The notes under the pieces were generated by a model. That model was not told the DNA's origin. It saw only the letters and a program-made list of their open reading frames with translations, and did not search any database. A stretch of DNA of 64,000 nucleotides from Weissella fangxianensis (GTDB lineage Bacteria; Bacillota; Bacilli; Lactobacillales; Lactobacillaceae): contig NZ_JAMXDB010000006.1 in NCBI RefSeq assembly GCF_024718545.1, positions 1 through 64,000 on the forward strand. Reading direction: 5' to 3'. Shown here one piece after another: positions 8,930 through 22,166 of this stretch. How positions within the stretch are numbered: position 1 is the first letter of the stretch; each line of letters begins with the position of its first letter. Made by a program: the position numbers and the translations under genes.

Positions 8930-9565
8930 CTAATCAGCATTAAAAATACCGATATAAATACGTTGTAATTTTTCAGAACCGGGAAAATGTTCGTTGAGTA
9001 ATTCAGGTAATACTTCTTTGATGAAGTAAGCGACACTTGGCATATCACGGAAAGCGAAAATTGTTTCAAGACTTTCTTTATAGATTTCTGTAAATACAGG
9101 TTCGGGGTTCCCCTTCTGTAATTCACCAAATGCTTCATATAGCAAATCAACTTTATCTGCAACTGAAAGAATGCGACCTTCTAGAGTATCGTCTTTACCT
9201 TCATGTAACCGACGGGTATAGACATCTTGTAACTCTTCAGGTATTTCAGTATTAATGAAATTATCAGACAAAGTGTCTTCAACATCGGCAAGCATATGTC
9301 TCAAAGTAGATGATGCATATTTAACGGGTGTTCTGATATCACCGATAAAACGTTCTGTAATATCGTGATTCAATGCCTTTTCATATAACATACGCCAATC
9401 AACGTCTTTGCCATGTGCCTCTTCAATATCTCCAAGAAATTGAGCTGCCTCAGTTACTTTCCAAGAATGAGCTGCAACCGAATGTGGTTGGTATTTAAAA
9501 TATCCTGGCGCACGAGTAATCATCTCTAACTCATTCAATCCTGATAAATATTGATGCATTCCCAT
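8930..9565 (-). CDS. YfbR-like HD-domain hydrolase
   Basis: HD phosphohydrolase motifs are present: PHSVAAHSW (first His), NHDITERFIGD (the HD pair) and RTPVKYA. This pattern matches the YfbR/HDDC2-like group, where E. coli YfbR is a 5'-deoxynucleotidase. Substrate specificity here is inferred, not shown. The ATG at 9565 is used because AGGAGG lies 9 nt upstream; the in-frame ATG at 9583 overlaps that site. The corrected length is 211 aa. It is a single-gene unit with its own terminator. Confidence 0.8.
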   Translation of the reverse strand: MGMHQYLSGLNELEMITRAPGYFKYQPHSVAAHSWKVTEAAQFLGDIEEAHGKDVDWRMLYEKALNHDITERFIGDIRTPVKYASSTLRHMLADVEDTLSDNFINTEIPEELQDVYTRRLHEGKDDTLEGRILSVADKVDLLYEAFGELQKGNPEPVFTEIYKESLETIFAFRDMPSVAYFIKEVLPELLNEHFPGSEKLQRIYIGIFNAD

Positions 9566-9630
9566 TAGTATATGCCTCCTCATAAAATATACATTTGTAT
9601 CATATTACTGTTAAGTGTATAGAAAAGCAA

Positions 9631-9656
9631 GAAAAAAAGCCACATCACTGTGGCTC
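9631..9656 (-). terminator. Terminator of the pcrA-ligA-camS operon
   Basis: The stem AGCCACA/TGTGGCT with a 4-nt loop is followed on the minus strand by T7. Confidence 0.85.
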
Positions 9657-9666
9657 TTTCACTGTA

Positions 9667-10866
9667 TTAATATGAGTTTAGGATAGTAACCTTGTATTTA
9701 CTATCATCTGATCCCTGAATTAAGTATGCTTGCATACCAGTTGAAGCTTCGATCTTAATCTTTACAGGTACACCTGTTGGTAGATAATTAGGTGCACTCT
9801 GTGCGATATAATTAGCAAAACTTTCTATTTCAGTTGCTGAATAGAATTGTGTTGAAACGTCAACCACCAATCCCTTTAAGTTATTACCTTCGTATGATGC
9901 CTGTCCGGTAACTGAAGATAGATTAGGGAAGAAACTTTGAATATTTTCTGAGAAGCTAGTGAAACTTTTATTTAACTTTGTTGCGACAGACTTCTCATTG
10001 TCAGTGCCAGTTTGCATAGGTAATACAACGGTTTGATCCTTAATATCTGTCCAACTACCAAGGTTGTTACCTGACTTTGAAACATTCCAACTGTAGAAGC
10101 TACCACCGGCTAGTGAATCATCCTTTGATTGCGAATACATGGCAACATAAATCGGAATATCATTGCTGATGCCATTCATTTTACGGTACCGTTTAACAAC
10201 TTCATGGGCCATTTGCTTACCTTGTTGAATACGATCAGAATTGCTGATGTCCTGCGTATAATTAGAACCATATTGCTCTTTTTGGTAAGTGTCTTGTGTA
10301 TTCATAGCAAGTCCAAGAACAATTCCGTTTAACTTCAAATTATTACCATCTTTAGTCATAAAGTCTTGCTCTTCAATCGTTTGTAAGTAGATTGGATTAC
10401 GACTATTATCGGTTTTACCATTATCTGCAGGATTTAAACCAGTTGGGTTATCGTTTGATTTACGGTCTAACCAATTATTCGCCGTATCAGTTGTTAAATA
10501 CTGTCCTTCTTGGAAAATATACTTAGAAGTACTAAAATGTTCCTTTGCAAAGTCTTGTAGCCCGTTTTCAAAACTAACTTGGTTATAGGTGTTGTTTTGT
10601 TGGGTTGCAGAAACACCTCTGGCTTTACTCGTTAAATAACGACCATTTTTAATCACTGTTTGATAAGATGAGTTGTTATTTTTTTCAGTTATCTGAATTC
10701 CCTTTTTTGAACTACTTGATTTTGTTGCCGTGGTTGTTGTCTTGCCACTATTATTAGAATTTGAAACTGAGGAAGAATTCTTAGAGAAGAAGTTTCCAAA
10801 GAAGACTAGTGCTGCAATCAACACCGCAACAACACCAATGGTAGAAAGCCATTTTACTGCACGCAT
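9667..10866 (-). CDS. camS: CamS-family surface protein, without a lipobox cysteine
   Basis: This 399-aa protein has an N-terminal membrane segment (about residues 8-28), a Ser/Thr/Asn-rich linker (about 30-55) and a CamS-type domain. It sits at the end of pcrA-ligA-camS, the usual place for CamS. In enterococci CamS is a lipoprotein precursor of a sex-pheromone peptide, with a Cys after the signal. Here no cysteine is found anywhere in the protein, so it cannot be lipidated at a lipobox and is likely anchored by its uncleaved helix. AAAGGAG precedes the ATG. Molecular function is unknown across the family. Confidence 0.85.
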   Translation of the reverse strand: MRAVKWLSTIGVVAVLIAALVFFGNFFSKNSSSVSNSNNSGKTTTTATKSSSSKKGIQITEKNNNSSYQTVIKNGRYLTSKARGVSATQQNNTYNQVSFENGLQDFAKEHFSTSKYIFQEGQYLTTDTANNWLDRKSNDNPTGLNPADNGKTDNSRNPIYLQTIEEQDFMTKDGNNLKLNGIVLGLAMNTQDTYQKEQYGSNYTQDISNSDRIQQGKQMAHEVVKRYRKMNGISNDIPIYVAMYSQSKDDSLAGGSFYSWNVSKSGNNLGSWTDIKDQTVVLPMQTGTDNEKSVATKLNKSFTSFSENIQSFFPNLSSVTGQASYEGNNLKGLVVDVSTQFYSATEIESFANYIAQSAPNYLPTGVPVKIKIEASTGMQAYLIQGSDDSKYKVTILNSY

Positions 10867-10907
10867 ACGTGTTCTCCTTTAATCTAAACCGCGTTTCGCT
10901 TAGAAAT

Positions 10908-15229
<4,322 letters not shown>

Positions 15230-15264
15230 AGTCTGTCTCCTCTCGAATTGCAAATGTCGCTTGA

Positions 15265-16398
15265 TTAATTACGAATTTTTTTACCCCAATATTGGTATAA
15301 GTCAACTTTTAAGGCACCATTGTACAACTTACGCTTTTTAGTTGCTTTTTTACCAAAGGCAGTTTCAAATTCTTCATCTGATGTCAAAATATATTTAGAC
15401 CATGTTGGCATCTTGTTATAAATATGGCCCATTTGGCTATAAAGTTGACGGGCAGCATCTTCATCACCAAGTCGTTCTCCATAAGGTGGATTAGCAACTA
15501 AGACACCATTGATTTTGTCAGTTGACCAGTCTGCTGCAGCTAATTGCTTGAATGTTACATCCTCGCCGACACCAGCAGCTTCAGCGTTAGCTTTTGCAAT
15601 CTCAATCATATTTTCGTCGATATCATAGCCGGTTATATCTAAGGGTTCATCAAAATTAATCATACTGCGTGCTTGTGCCTTTAGCGTTTGACCAATATTT
15701 TTATCAAACCAGTCCCAATCAGTAATATCAAACTCACGGTTTAAACCAGGAGCGATATTACGACCTATCAAAGCAGCTTCAATGGCAATCGTACCTGATC
15801 CAGCTGTTGGGTCAACAAATGGATTATCAGTGAACCAATGGGCTAATTTGACCAACGCGGCTGCCATGGTTTCTTTTAATGGGGCCCCACCCTTTTCGGT
15901 ACGATAACCACGCTTAAACAGTGAGTCACCAGTCGTATCTAGGGTAATCATGACATGATTTTTATCGATTGCCGTTTCCAAAACATAGCGTTGACCAGTT
16001 TCTGGTAGATAACTGTGAGCGTGATAAGCCTCAGATAAGCGTTTAACAATTGCTTTTTTAGTAATTGCTTGCACAGTTGGTACAGAATGTAGGATAGAGT
16101 GCTTTGAACGACCATTTACTGGGAAATTGGCATCATAAGGTAATAAATCTTCCCATGGGAAAGCTTTTGTCTTCTCGAATAATTGGTCAAAAGTTTTGGC
16201 ATCAAATTCTTGCACAACTATTTTAATACGATCAGCCACACGTAACCATAAGTTTGTGCGATAAATGTCTTCAACTGTGCCATCAAATAAAACACGTCCG
16301 TTTTCTGTTTCGGTAGCATAGCCCATTTCTTTTAGCTCACGGGCTACTACTGATTCCATACCAGCACCCATTGTTGCCATTAATTTAAAGTTTTTCAT
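15265..16398 (-). CDS. THUMP-domain class I SAM-dependent rRNA methyltransferase (YpsC/RlmL-like)
   Basis: The corrected 377-aa protein starts at the ATG at 16398, preceded by AAAAGAGAAC. It has an N-terminal THUMP RNA-binding domain (about 1-160), then an RlmKL-type catalytic domain with PTAGSGTIAIEAAL, the SAM acidic loop GYDIDENMIEIA and the catalytic NPPYGERLG. The family methylates guanine N2 in 23S rRNA (G2445 in E. coli RlmL); the exact target here is inferred. It lies immediately downstream of rnpB, as in other Firmicutes with the gpsB-rnpB-ypsC order. Confidence 0.9.
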   Translation of the reverse strand: MKNFKLMATMGAGMESVVARELKEMGYATETENGRVLFDGTVEDIYRTNLWLRVADRIKIVVQEFDAKTFDQLFEKTKAFPWEDLLPYDANFPVNGRSKHSILHSVPTVQAITKKAIVKRLSEAYHAHSYLPETGQRYVLETAIDKNHVMITLDTTGDSLFKRGYRTEKGGAPLKETMAAALVKLAHWFTDNPFVDPTAGSGTIAIEAALIGRNIAPGLNREFDITDWDWFDKNIGQTLKAQARSMINFDEPLDITGYDIDENMIEIAKANAEAAGVGEDVTFKQLAAADWSTDKINGVLVANPPYGERLGDEDAARQLYSQMGHIYNKMPTWSKYILTSDEEFETAFGKKATKKRKLYNGALKVDLYQYWGKKIRN

Positions 16399-16455
16399 AT
16401 TCAGTTCTCTTTTCAAGTTGATACTTTTTATTATAAATGAGATTAAAAATTTGGG

Positions 16456-16487
16456 CAAAAAGAAAACCGACGCCACAAGGACGCCGG
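16456..16487 (-). terminator. Terminator of rnpB
   Basis: The stem CCGGCGTC/GGCGTCGG (one G-U pair) is followed on the minus strand by TTTTCTTTTT. Confidence 0.85.
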
Positions 16488-16491
16488 CTGC

Positions 16492-16882
16492 CTGATGTAT
16501 TAGCTGTAAGCCATGTTTTGTTCCAAATAAAAATTGGCAATCTTTATTTGGTGGTAATCATCTATCTCAAACATTTCTGTTTCCCCGACCATCACTTCTT
16601 TTCGCTAGGTCAAGCGCCCCTACCAAAGTTTGGGTTGCCCGCTCGTGGGGTTTACCGCGTTCCATCCATCGCATTTCTTTGATGGTTCGTCACTGTGGCA
16701 CCTTAGCAGCTTACTAAATCATAGATAAAATCCTTAGATCTTTGGCTGGCCATCATTCAAATCATTGAATGCCTAGCCTTATTTTTTCAGCTAGCGCGAA
16801 CACTACTAACATCACAGTTAGTGCGAGCATGGACTTTCCTCATGCAGCATAAGCCACACGCAATCACCCACTAACACATCAC
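16492..16882 (-). ncRNA. rnpB: RNase P RNA, class B
   Basis: This is the catalytic RNA of RNase P, which matures tRNA 5' ends. On the minus strand the near-invariant GAGGAAAGTCCATGCTCGCA lies at 16824-16843, and the conserved 3' block AACAAAACATGGCTTACAG at 16506-16524. The ends pair as helix P1: TGATGTGTTAG (16871-16881) with CTAATACATCA (16493-16503). Length is about 390 nt, right for a Bacillus-type (class B) RNA. It sits between gpsB and the THUMP methyltransferase, its standard place. Ends are set from P1 pairing and may be off by a few bases. Confidence 0.95.
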
Positions 16883-16899
16883 GAATAACCATTATACAC

Positions 16900-17334
16900 T
16901 TATTCAGCAGATTGTGTACTATTTTCTTTAACAATCACATCTTCCACTTCTTCTGCTTTATCATCATCTGCGTTATCTGCTTCTTTATTTTTCTTAAATT
17001 GTTCAGATGAAGCACCAAATACGCGGCGTTCCAAATTCGAAAGACGCTTTAAGATGTCCATATTTGTATTAACAGCAGGAGCTGGCGAAGCTTTTGGTGT
17101 TGATGATGTCGTCGTTGGAGCTGCTGAAACTTGCTTTGTTAATTCAGCAACTTGATCCTTTAGTTTTTGGTTTTGATTATTTAATTCACTAATATTAGTT
17201 TGAAAAGCTTGATAGTCAGAGATAATCTCATCTAAATAAGCATCTACATCCGTTATATCGTAACCGGTACCAATACGTGTTTTCTTAAAATCCTTGTTTA
17301 GAATTTCTTCACGAGTATGTTGCACGTTTTCCAT
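16900..17334 (-). CDS. gpsB: Cell division regulator GpsB
   Basis: GpsB is a DivIVA-like septal protein that coordinates PBP1 and wall synthesis between side wall and septum. The N-terminal DivIVA domain (about 1-65) has KDFKKTRIGTGYDITDVDAY, followed by a coiled coil with LNNQNQKLKDQVAEL, a low-complexity Ala/Ser/Pro linker and a C-terminal helical segment (LKRLSNLERRVFG). ATG 17334 is used because AAGGAG ends about 9 nt upstream; the GTG at 17343 abuts that site. It lies next to rnpB and ypsA and near pbp1A, the usual setting. Confidence 0.93.
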   Translation of the reverse strand: MENVQHTREEILNKDFKKTRIGTGYDITDVDAYLDEIISDYQAFQTNISELNNQNQKLKDQVAELTKQVSAAPTTTSSTPKASPAPAVNTNMDILKRLSNLERRVFGASSEQFKKNKEADNADDDKAEEVEDVIVKENSTQSAE

Positions 17335-17421
17335 CACTTGCACTCCTTAGTTTTCTTCTTACCTTAGTTTACCAGCTTTCTTTATAGATGACAAAGTTAG
17401 TTATGCAAAAAATAATATTTC

Positions 17422-17991
17422 TTATTCTAAATAATCAGAATTTTGCATTTGATATTCATCAGCATAATCTTGTAATCGATCTAAATCAATTAACATAACC
17501 GGATAGTTGTGTTCTGAAGCATATTTTTTCATCGCTTGATAGTCAAAGCGAGCTCGCGTATTCTCAGCCTCTCGATCATAGAAAATAATTGCCCTGTCTG
17601 TGTGATCTAGCATAAATTGCTGGTACGCTTTTAGTTGTCTTGGCCCCTCATAAGGGGTGTTAAATACAGAACTACTAAAATCGACAGATTGCTTTAATTT
17701 AGTTAGTTTTTCTTGCTTATCTGTTTTCCAATTTTTTCCAAAATCGACAAATGGTGTCATTAAAGCAATTTGAAAGTCTGGAAACTTTGTTTGCTTTAAA
17801 TCTAAGGCTTCTTCAATTGCCCACTGCTCAATACCAAGCTGACCACCAGTGATTAGCCAATTACAATCGTCATAAATGGCATTTGTCAAAAGTTTGTTTA
17901 TTGCAAAATTTATAATGGTTAATTTTGGATCCTTATTGTTAAAAATACCTAATTCATAATTTCGGAAACCAGTTATCCAAATACGATCCAT
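17422..17991 (-). CDS. ypsA: YpsA family SLOG-domain protein (DUF1273)
   Basis: This 189-aa protein matches the YpsA/DUF1273 family: an N-terminal IWITGFRNYELGIF and the SLOG nucleotide-binding loop ITGGQLGIEQWA. YpsA influences cell division in Bacillus and Staphylococcus and is predicted to bind an NAD- or ADP-ribose-like ligand; the ligand is inferred from the SLOG superfamily. The ATG at 17991 follows AGAGGTG with 9-nt spacing; the upstream GTG overlaps that site. It sits between gpsB and divergent recU-pbp1A, a conserved neighbourhood. Confidence 0.88.
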   Translation of the reverse strand: MDRIWITGFRNYELGIFNNKDPKLTIINFAINKLLTNAIYDDCNWLITGGQLGIEQWAIEEALDLKQTKFPDFQIALMTPFVDFGKNWKTDKQEKLTKLKQSVDFSSSVFNTPYEGPRQLKAYQQFMLDHTDRAIIFYDREAENTRARFDYQAMKKYASEHNYPVMLIDLDRLQDYADEYQMQNSDYLE

Positions 17992-18042
17992 TAAATCGTG
18001 CACCTCTTTCTGTATTTATATTTTTAGTCAGTTTACGGAAAC

Positions 18043-18071
18043 TGTTACTATTGCGCTACTTTTGTTATAAT
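18043..18071 (+). promoter_or_regulatory. Promoter of recU-pbp1A
   Basis: TGTTAC (18043-18048), a 17-nt spacer and the extended -10 TGTTATAAT with TATAAT at 18066-18071. A ribosome site TAGGAG follows near 18092. Confidence 0.6.
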
Positions 18072-18104
18072 GACAAAGATAAAGTTTAATTATAGGAGTG
18101 TGTC

Positions 18105-18731
18105 ATGGCTTTTAATTATCCCAACGGACATTCCTTTAACGGCAAATCTTTCAAACAACCAAGGGTAAGCCAAGGTGTTTCGCAAAGTAAGCGAGGAATG
18201 TCATTAGAGACTGATATAAATGCTGCGAATAGTTACTACTTAGCAACTGGGCAAGCGGTTATCCATAAGAAACCAACGCCTATTCGAATTGTTAATGTAA
18301 ATTATCCGGCTCGTTCTGCAGCCAAAATTACAGAAGCATATTTTAGTCAAGCTTCAACAACAGATTACAATGGCATCTACAAAGGATATTATATTGATTT
18401 TGATGCTAAGGAAACAAGTCATAAACGTTCGTTTCCGTTAAATAATATCCATGACCATCAAGTCAAACATTTGAAAGCCATTGCTGCACAACATGGATTG
18501 GCATTTATGATAATTAGATTTTCAGTTTTAAAAGAAACTTATGTTGTGTGGGCAGACCTCATTTTCCAATACTGGGACAATCAGGCTACTGGTAGAAAGT
18601 CTATTCCATATGAAGCGGTTGTTAAATCAGGTGAGTTGATTGAGCAAAGAATCAGTCCGACTACCCCCTATTTAGTGGCAGTGGATAAACTTCTTGCACG
18701 ACGTGAACAAAAAGGAGATAACTTAGTATGA
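18105..18731 (+). CDS. recU: Holliday junction resolvase RecU
   Basis: RecU cuts four-way DNA junctions and modulates RecA in Firmicutes. The 208-aa protein has the N-terminal flexible arm, RGMSLETDINAANSYY, and the nuclease core with a YYIDFDAKET D-x-K type catalytic pair. The later FPLNNIHDHQVKHLK is typical of RecU. Its stop overlaps the start of pbp1A by 4 bp (ATGA), so the two are coupled, as in Bacillus and lactococci. Confidence 0.95.
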   Translation: MAFNYPNGHSFNGKSFKQPRVSQGVSQSKRGMSLETDINAANSYYLATGQAVIHKKPTPIRIVNVNYPARSAAKITEAYFSQASTTDYNGIYKGYYIDFDAKETSHKRSFPLNNIHDHQVKHLKAIAAQHGLAFMIIRFSVLKETYVVWADLIFQYWDNQATGRKSIPYEAVVKSGELIEQRISPTTPYLVAVDKLLARREQKGDNLV

Positions 18732-21061
18732 CAGAAGAGATGTCACGTGTTGAACGGGGACGTAACAGCACGAAAAATAATAAACGGCCATCTCAGCCAA
18801 AGCCTAAAAAGTCTGGTTCCAAATGGAAGCGTATTTTAAAGTATACATTTTGGACGATAGTTATTTTAATTGTAGTTGGTGGTTTTGTGGGTGCCGGACT
18901 ATTTGCATATTATGCTTCTTCGGCTCCTAAAGTTACTAATTCTGCGCTAGTTGGTACATCACAAACTAAATTCTTAGATAAAGATGGTGATGTCTTCTAC
19001 TCAACGGGATCAAAACGAGAAACGGCAAAGCAAAATGAGATTCCCAAAAAGATGCGTATGGCAGTTGTCTCAATTGAGGATCGTCGCTTTTACAAACATC
19101 ATGGTGTAGACCCTCGTCGTATTTTGGGGGCTGCCTTTGCTAACGTGACAGGTTCTTCCTTAGGTCTTCAAGGTGGATCAACGTTAACGCAACAATTAAT
19201 TAAGTTAACAGTATTTTCAACTAATTCTAGTGATCAAACGTTTAAGCGTAAAGCACAAGAAGCTTGGTTGGCTACTAAATTAGAGAAACAATATTCGAAA
19301 AATCAGATACTAACCCTCTATATGAATAAGGTATATATGGGTAACGGTGTATACGGTATGAAAACCGCTGCACAATATTACTTTAATAAGGACATTTCTG
19401 AATTAACGGTACCACAGATGGCATTGCTTGCGGGATTACCTCAATCACCATCTGGTTATGATCCCTACTCTAATCCTAAGGGTGCCACATCTCGCCGTAA
19501 CGATGTATTAAAAGCTATGGCAAATAATGATGTGATTTCTCAGTCAGATGCCACGAAATATAGTCAGACATCAATCAAAACTGGTTTGACTTCTGATCAT
19601 GATGCAGTTGATTCAGAAAGTGAAGATGCTAAGGTCGATGATGCGTATATTACATCTGTACGAAACAAGTTGACTAGCTTAGGTTACGACTTAAATAAAG
19701 ATGGCTTAGTCGTACAAACTAATCTAGATTCTGATGTGCAACAACGGGCCTATGATGTTGCTAATACAGATGATTATGTGTCATGGAAAGACGATTTGAT
19801 GCAGGTAGGTTTGACTGTTACCAATCCAAGCAATGGACAAGTAATGGCCCAAATTGGTGGTCGTAAGCAAAATGGTCTCCAGGGTTCAAACCGTGCAACG
19901 AATACAAATCGTTCATCAGGATCAACAGCTAAGCCATTGGTTGATTACGGACCAGCAGTTGAAAACTTAAGTTGGTCAACTAATCATTCTGTTGATGACT
20001 CAGCATATACGTACCCTGGCACTAATACACCAGTCTATGATGCAGACCGTTCTTATCTAGGTAAGATAACCATGCGTAAAGCACTTGCCCAATCGCGAAA
20101 CATACCAGCTATCAAGACATTGCAAGAAGTTGGCTATGATAATTCTTCAGCATTTCTAAAGAAATTAGGCATTCCGATTAATAGTGATAAGCTAGTTGCC
20201 TCAAGTGCTATTGGTATTGATGTATCCAGTGAGCAGGAAGCTGCTGCCTTCTCTGCATTTGCGAACGGTGGTAAGTATTACAAGCCACAGTATATCTCAA
20301 AGATTACCGATCAAAGTGGTGCTGTGAAAGAATTTAAAAATTCAAGCGACACGGCAATGAAGTCATCAACCGCATTTATGTTGACGAACATGATGAAGTC
20401 AGTAATTACGGATTCATATGCTAAGATTATTAACACGTCGGATTATGCGCAAGCTGGTAAAACTGGTGTTACAGCCTATGATGACTCATTGAACATGCCA
20501 GACAAATCTGCTTCAGACGCTTGGTTTACTGGCTTTACGAAGACGGCCGCAATTTCCGTTTGGACAGGTTATGATGAACCAAACGAAGAAGGACATTCAT
20601 TGGCATCTGGTGAGCAACAGTTTACCCCTCTTCGTGTATACAAAGCGTTGATGGATTACATTATGTCTGGCGCTGGTGCAGATGGTTCTGATTGGGACAT
20701 GCCAAATACTGTAAAGAGTTCAACCGTTAATGGTGTCAAAGAATACTCAGTTGTTGGTGCAGATACTTCTTCGGAAAAGACAATTAGTCAAGCGGTTAAA
20801 AAGTCCTCATCAAGGTCTACACCATCAAGAAGTTCATCTAGTGCGCAACCAAGCAGTAGCTCAGAGTCATCAGAAACATCTAGTTCCGAAGAACCAAGTA
20901 GTAGCTCAGAGTCATCAGAGGAATCAGAAACAACGGAGTCTTCTGAGCAAACTTCTTCTTCTGAAGAGTCAGAAAGCAGTAGTACTTCTGAAGAACCAAG
21001 TCAGCCAAGTGAATCAAGCCAACCATCCACAGACAATGGTGGCGGAGATAACGTGCAATAA
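18728..21061 (+). CDS. pbp1A: Class A penicillin-binding protein 1A with a long Ser-rich tail
   Basis: This bifunctional peptidoglycan synthase has a basic cytoplasmic N-terminus and one TM helix (about residues 37-62). The GT51 transglycosylase domain carries EDRRFYKHHGVD and GGSTLTQQL. The transpeptidase has S399-TAK, SRN (in QSRNIPA) and KTG (AGKTGVT). About 80 C-terminal residues are almost only Ser, Glu and Thr with Pro and Gln. That tail is probably a disordered extracellular spacer, and its repetitive DNA creates false overlapping ORFs. It is coupled to recU and ends at a strong terminator. Confidence 0.95.
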   Translation: MTEEMSRVERGRNSTKNNKRPSQPKPKKSGSKWKRILKYTFWTIVILIVVGGFVGAGLFAYYASSAPKVTNSALVGTSQTKFLDKDGDVFYSTGSKRETAKQNEIPKKMRMAVVSIEDRRFYKHHGVDPRRILGAAFANVTGSSLGLQGGSTLTQQLIKLTVFSTNSSDQTFKRKAQEAWLATKLEKQYSKNQILTLYMNKVYMGNGVYGMKTAAQYYFNKDISELTVPQMALLAGLPQSPSGYDPYSNPKGATSRRNDVLKAMANNDVISQSDATKYSQTSIKTGLTSDHDAVDSESEDAKVDDAYITSVRNKLTSLGYDLNKDGLVVQTNLDSDVQQRAYDVANTDDYVSWKDDLMQVGLTVTNPSNGQVMAQIGGRKQNGLQGSNRATNTNRSSGSTAKPLVDYGPAVENLSWSTNHSVDDSAYTYPGTNTPVYDADRSYLGKITMRKALAQSRNIPAIKTLQEVGYDNSSAFLKKLGIPINSDKLVASSAIGIDVSSEQEAAAFSAFANGGKYYKPQYISKITDQSGAVKEFKNSSDTAMKSSTAFMLTNMMKSVITDSYAKIINTSDYAQAGKTGVTAYDDSLNMPDKSASDAWFTGFTKTAAISVWTGYDEPNEEGHSLASGEQQFTPLRVYKALMDYIMSGAGADGSDWDMPNTVKSSTVNGVKEYSVVGADTSSEKTISQAVKKSSSRSTPSRSSSSAQPSSSSESSETSSSEEPSSSSESSEESETTESSEQTSSSEESESSSTSEEPSQPSESSQPSTDNGGGDNVQ

Positions 21062-21117
21062 GCATAATTTAAAAATATGAACTTACGTTAGTAGACTGAC
21101 GTAAAGTTTGAACGACT

Positions 21118-21174
21118 AACTGGTCGGAAAAGTTTCAGTATTAAACTGAAATATTTCCGACCAGTTTTTCTTTT
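21118..21174 (+). terminator. Terminator of recU-pbp1A
   Basis: This is a long hairpin with arms AACTGGTCGGAAA and TTTCCGACCAGTT plus an inner AGTTTCAGT/AAACTGAAA, followed by TTTTTCTTTT. Confidence 0.9.
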
Positions 21175-21183
21175 GTAACCAAA

Positions 21184-21216
21184 CAAAAAGTCCCGTAATT
21201 TACGTAAATTACGGGA
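21184..21216 (-). terminator. Terminator of dnaD
   Basis: A perfect 24-nt palindrome (21192-21215, CCCGTAATTTA.. arms) is followed on the minus strand by a CTTTTTG tract. Confidence 0.85.
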
Positions 21217-21248
21217 TCAAGTTTAATGTTTGTGTTTATAAACACTTT

Positions 21249-21989
21249 TTATTTAAATTTATTCCAATCAACATTTAAAATATCAACATTTGTCGGGATA
21301 TCAACAACTTCATCATCTTGTAATTGTTGGTACTGTCGGTGTTGTTGTCTTTCATTTTTAATATCATTGAGAGAATGATAATTCTTTTTTTGCCACGAAA
21401 CAAGAATAGTTTCGATATATCTCAAGTTGAGTGCTGCATTCAAAACCGCTTCTTGGACAGCAGCTTTAATAAACTTTGGCTCAAAATGGTCAATATCAAA
21501 CCATTGCTTAATTGTTTCCATTTCAATTTGGCTTAAAGGCCGTCCAAATTCTTGCTCAATCAAATTATAAATATCTGCCCGTTCTGTTTGTTCCTTTTCT
21601 GAATTAGGCATACCTTGATTAGCAACCCGTTCATTGGCACTATTACCACTTGATTGTATATTTAATAAGGCAATATAAAGCGGATTAAAGTCTAATTCAG
21701 TCGTCACTTTCCCATCACTGGCATGGCGACTCTTGAAGTTTACTAACCCTTTTTTACGCATCGAATCTAAATATGAAAAAACCTTTTTAGCTGGCCAACC
21801 GATCGCTTGACTAATTAACTCAGTACTAGGTTCGCGATTACCTTGATCAATACCCACCTTGGTTTGGATATATACAAGCAATTCTTCATTGTTCATACCG
21901 ATTTCTCGGTAATGTAAGAGTAGAAAATTATCTAATGTCGTATGACCATTATTTAAAAATGCTAATACGTTATCTTGATCAACTGTCAT
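21249..21989 (-). CDS. dnaD: Primosomal replication protein DnaD
   Basis: DnaD helps DnaA and DnaB load the DnaI-DnaC helicase at origins and restart sites in Firmicutes. The 246-aa protein has an N-terminal winged helix (about residues 10-110, including LISQAIGWPAKKVFSYLDSM) and a C-terminal DDBH2 domain. That second domain is marked by FGRPLSQIEMETIKQWFD and the end motif ALNLRYIETILVSWQKKNY (the YxxxI/W pattern). ATG 21989 has AAAGGTGG upstream; the in-frame ATG at 22019 lacks a ribosome site. It is close to asnS and dinG, as in Bacillus, but a terminator separates it from asnS. Confidence 0.93.
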   Translation of the reverse strand: MTVDQDNVLAFLNNGHTTLDNFLLLHYREIGMNNEELLVYIQTKVGIDQGNREPSTELISQAIGWPAKKVFSYLDSMRKKGLVNFKSRHASDGKVTTELDFNPLYIALLNIQSSGNSANERVANQGMPNSEKEQTERADIYNLIEQEFGRPLSQIEMETIKQWFDIDHFEPKFIKAAVQEAVLNAALNLRYIETILVSWQKKNYHSLNDIKNERQQHRQYQQLQDDEVVDIPTNVDILNVDWNKFK

Positions 21990-22097
21990 TTTTGTCGGCC
22001 ACCTTTTCATAAATATCAATTATAAGCATAACATAGTCAAAAGTCACAATGAATACTGAGTTTAATAGTGTATTGATTATTTTTTTAAAATATTAGA

Positions 22098-22147
22098 ACA
22101 AACAAAAACCGCCACAAACATTGATTTAACAATATCTATAGCAGTTT
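22098..22147 (-). terminator. Terminator after asnS
   Basis: This is an 18-bp imperfect stem with several G-U pairs (AAACTGC... with ...GCGGTTT), followed by TTTTTG on the minus strand. It separates asnS from dnaD transcription. Confidence 0.8.
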
Positions 22148-22166
22148 AATAGTATTTGTATTTAGT

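Noticed and set aside
16437-16682. Open frame of 81 codons on the plus strand
   Set aside because: It lies wholly over the RNase P RNA gene and its terminator on the other strand and has no ribosome site.
20730-21080. 116-codon plus-strand frame and a 61-codon minus-strand frame in the pbp1A tail
   Set aside because: Both arise from the repetitive serine codons of the PBP1A tail and have no ribosome sites or family resemblance.
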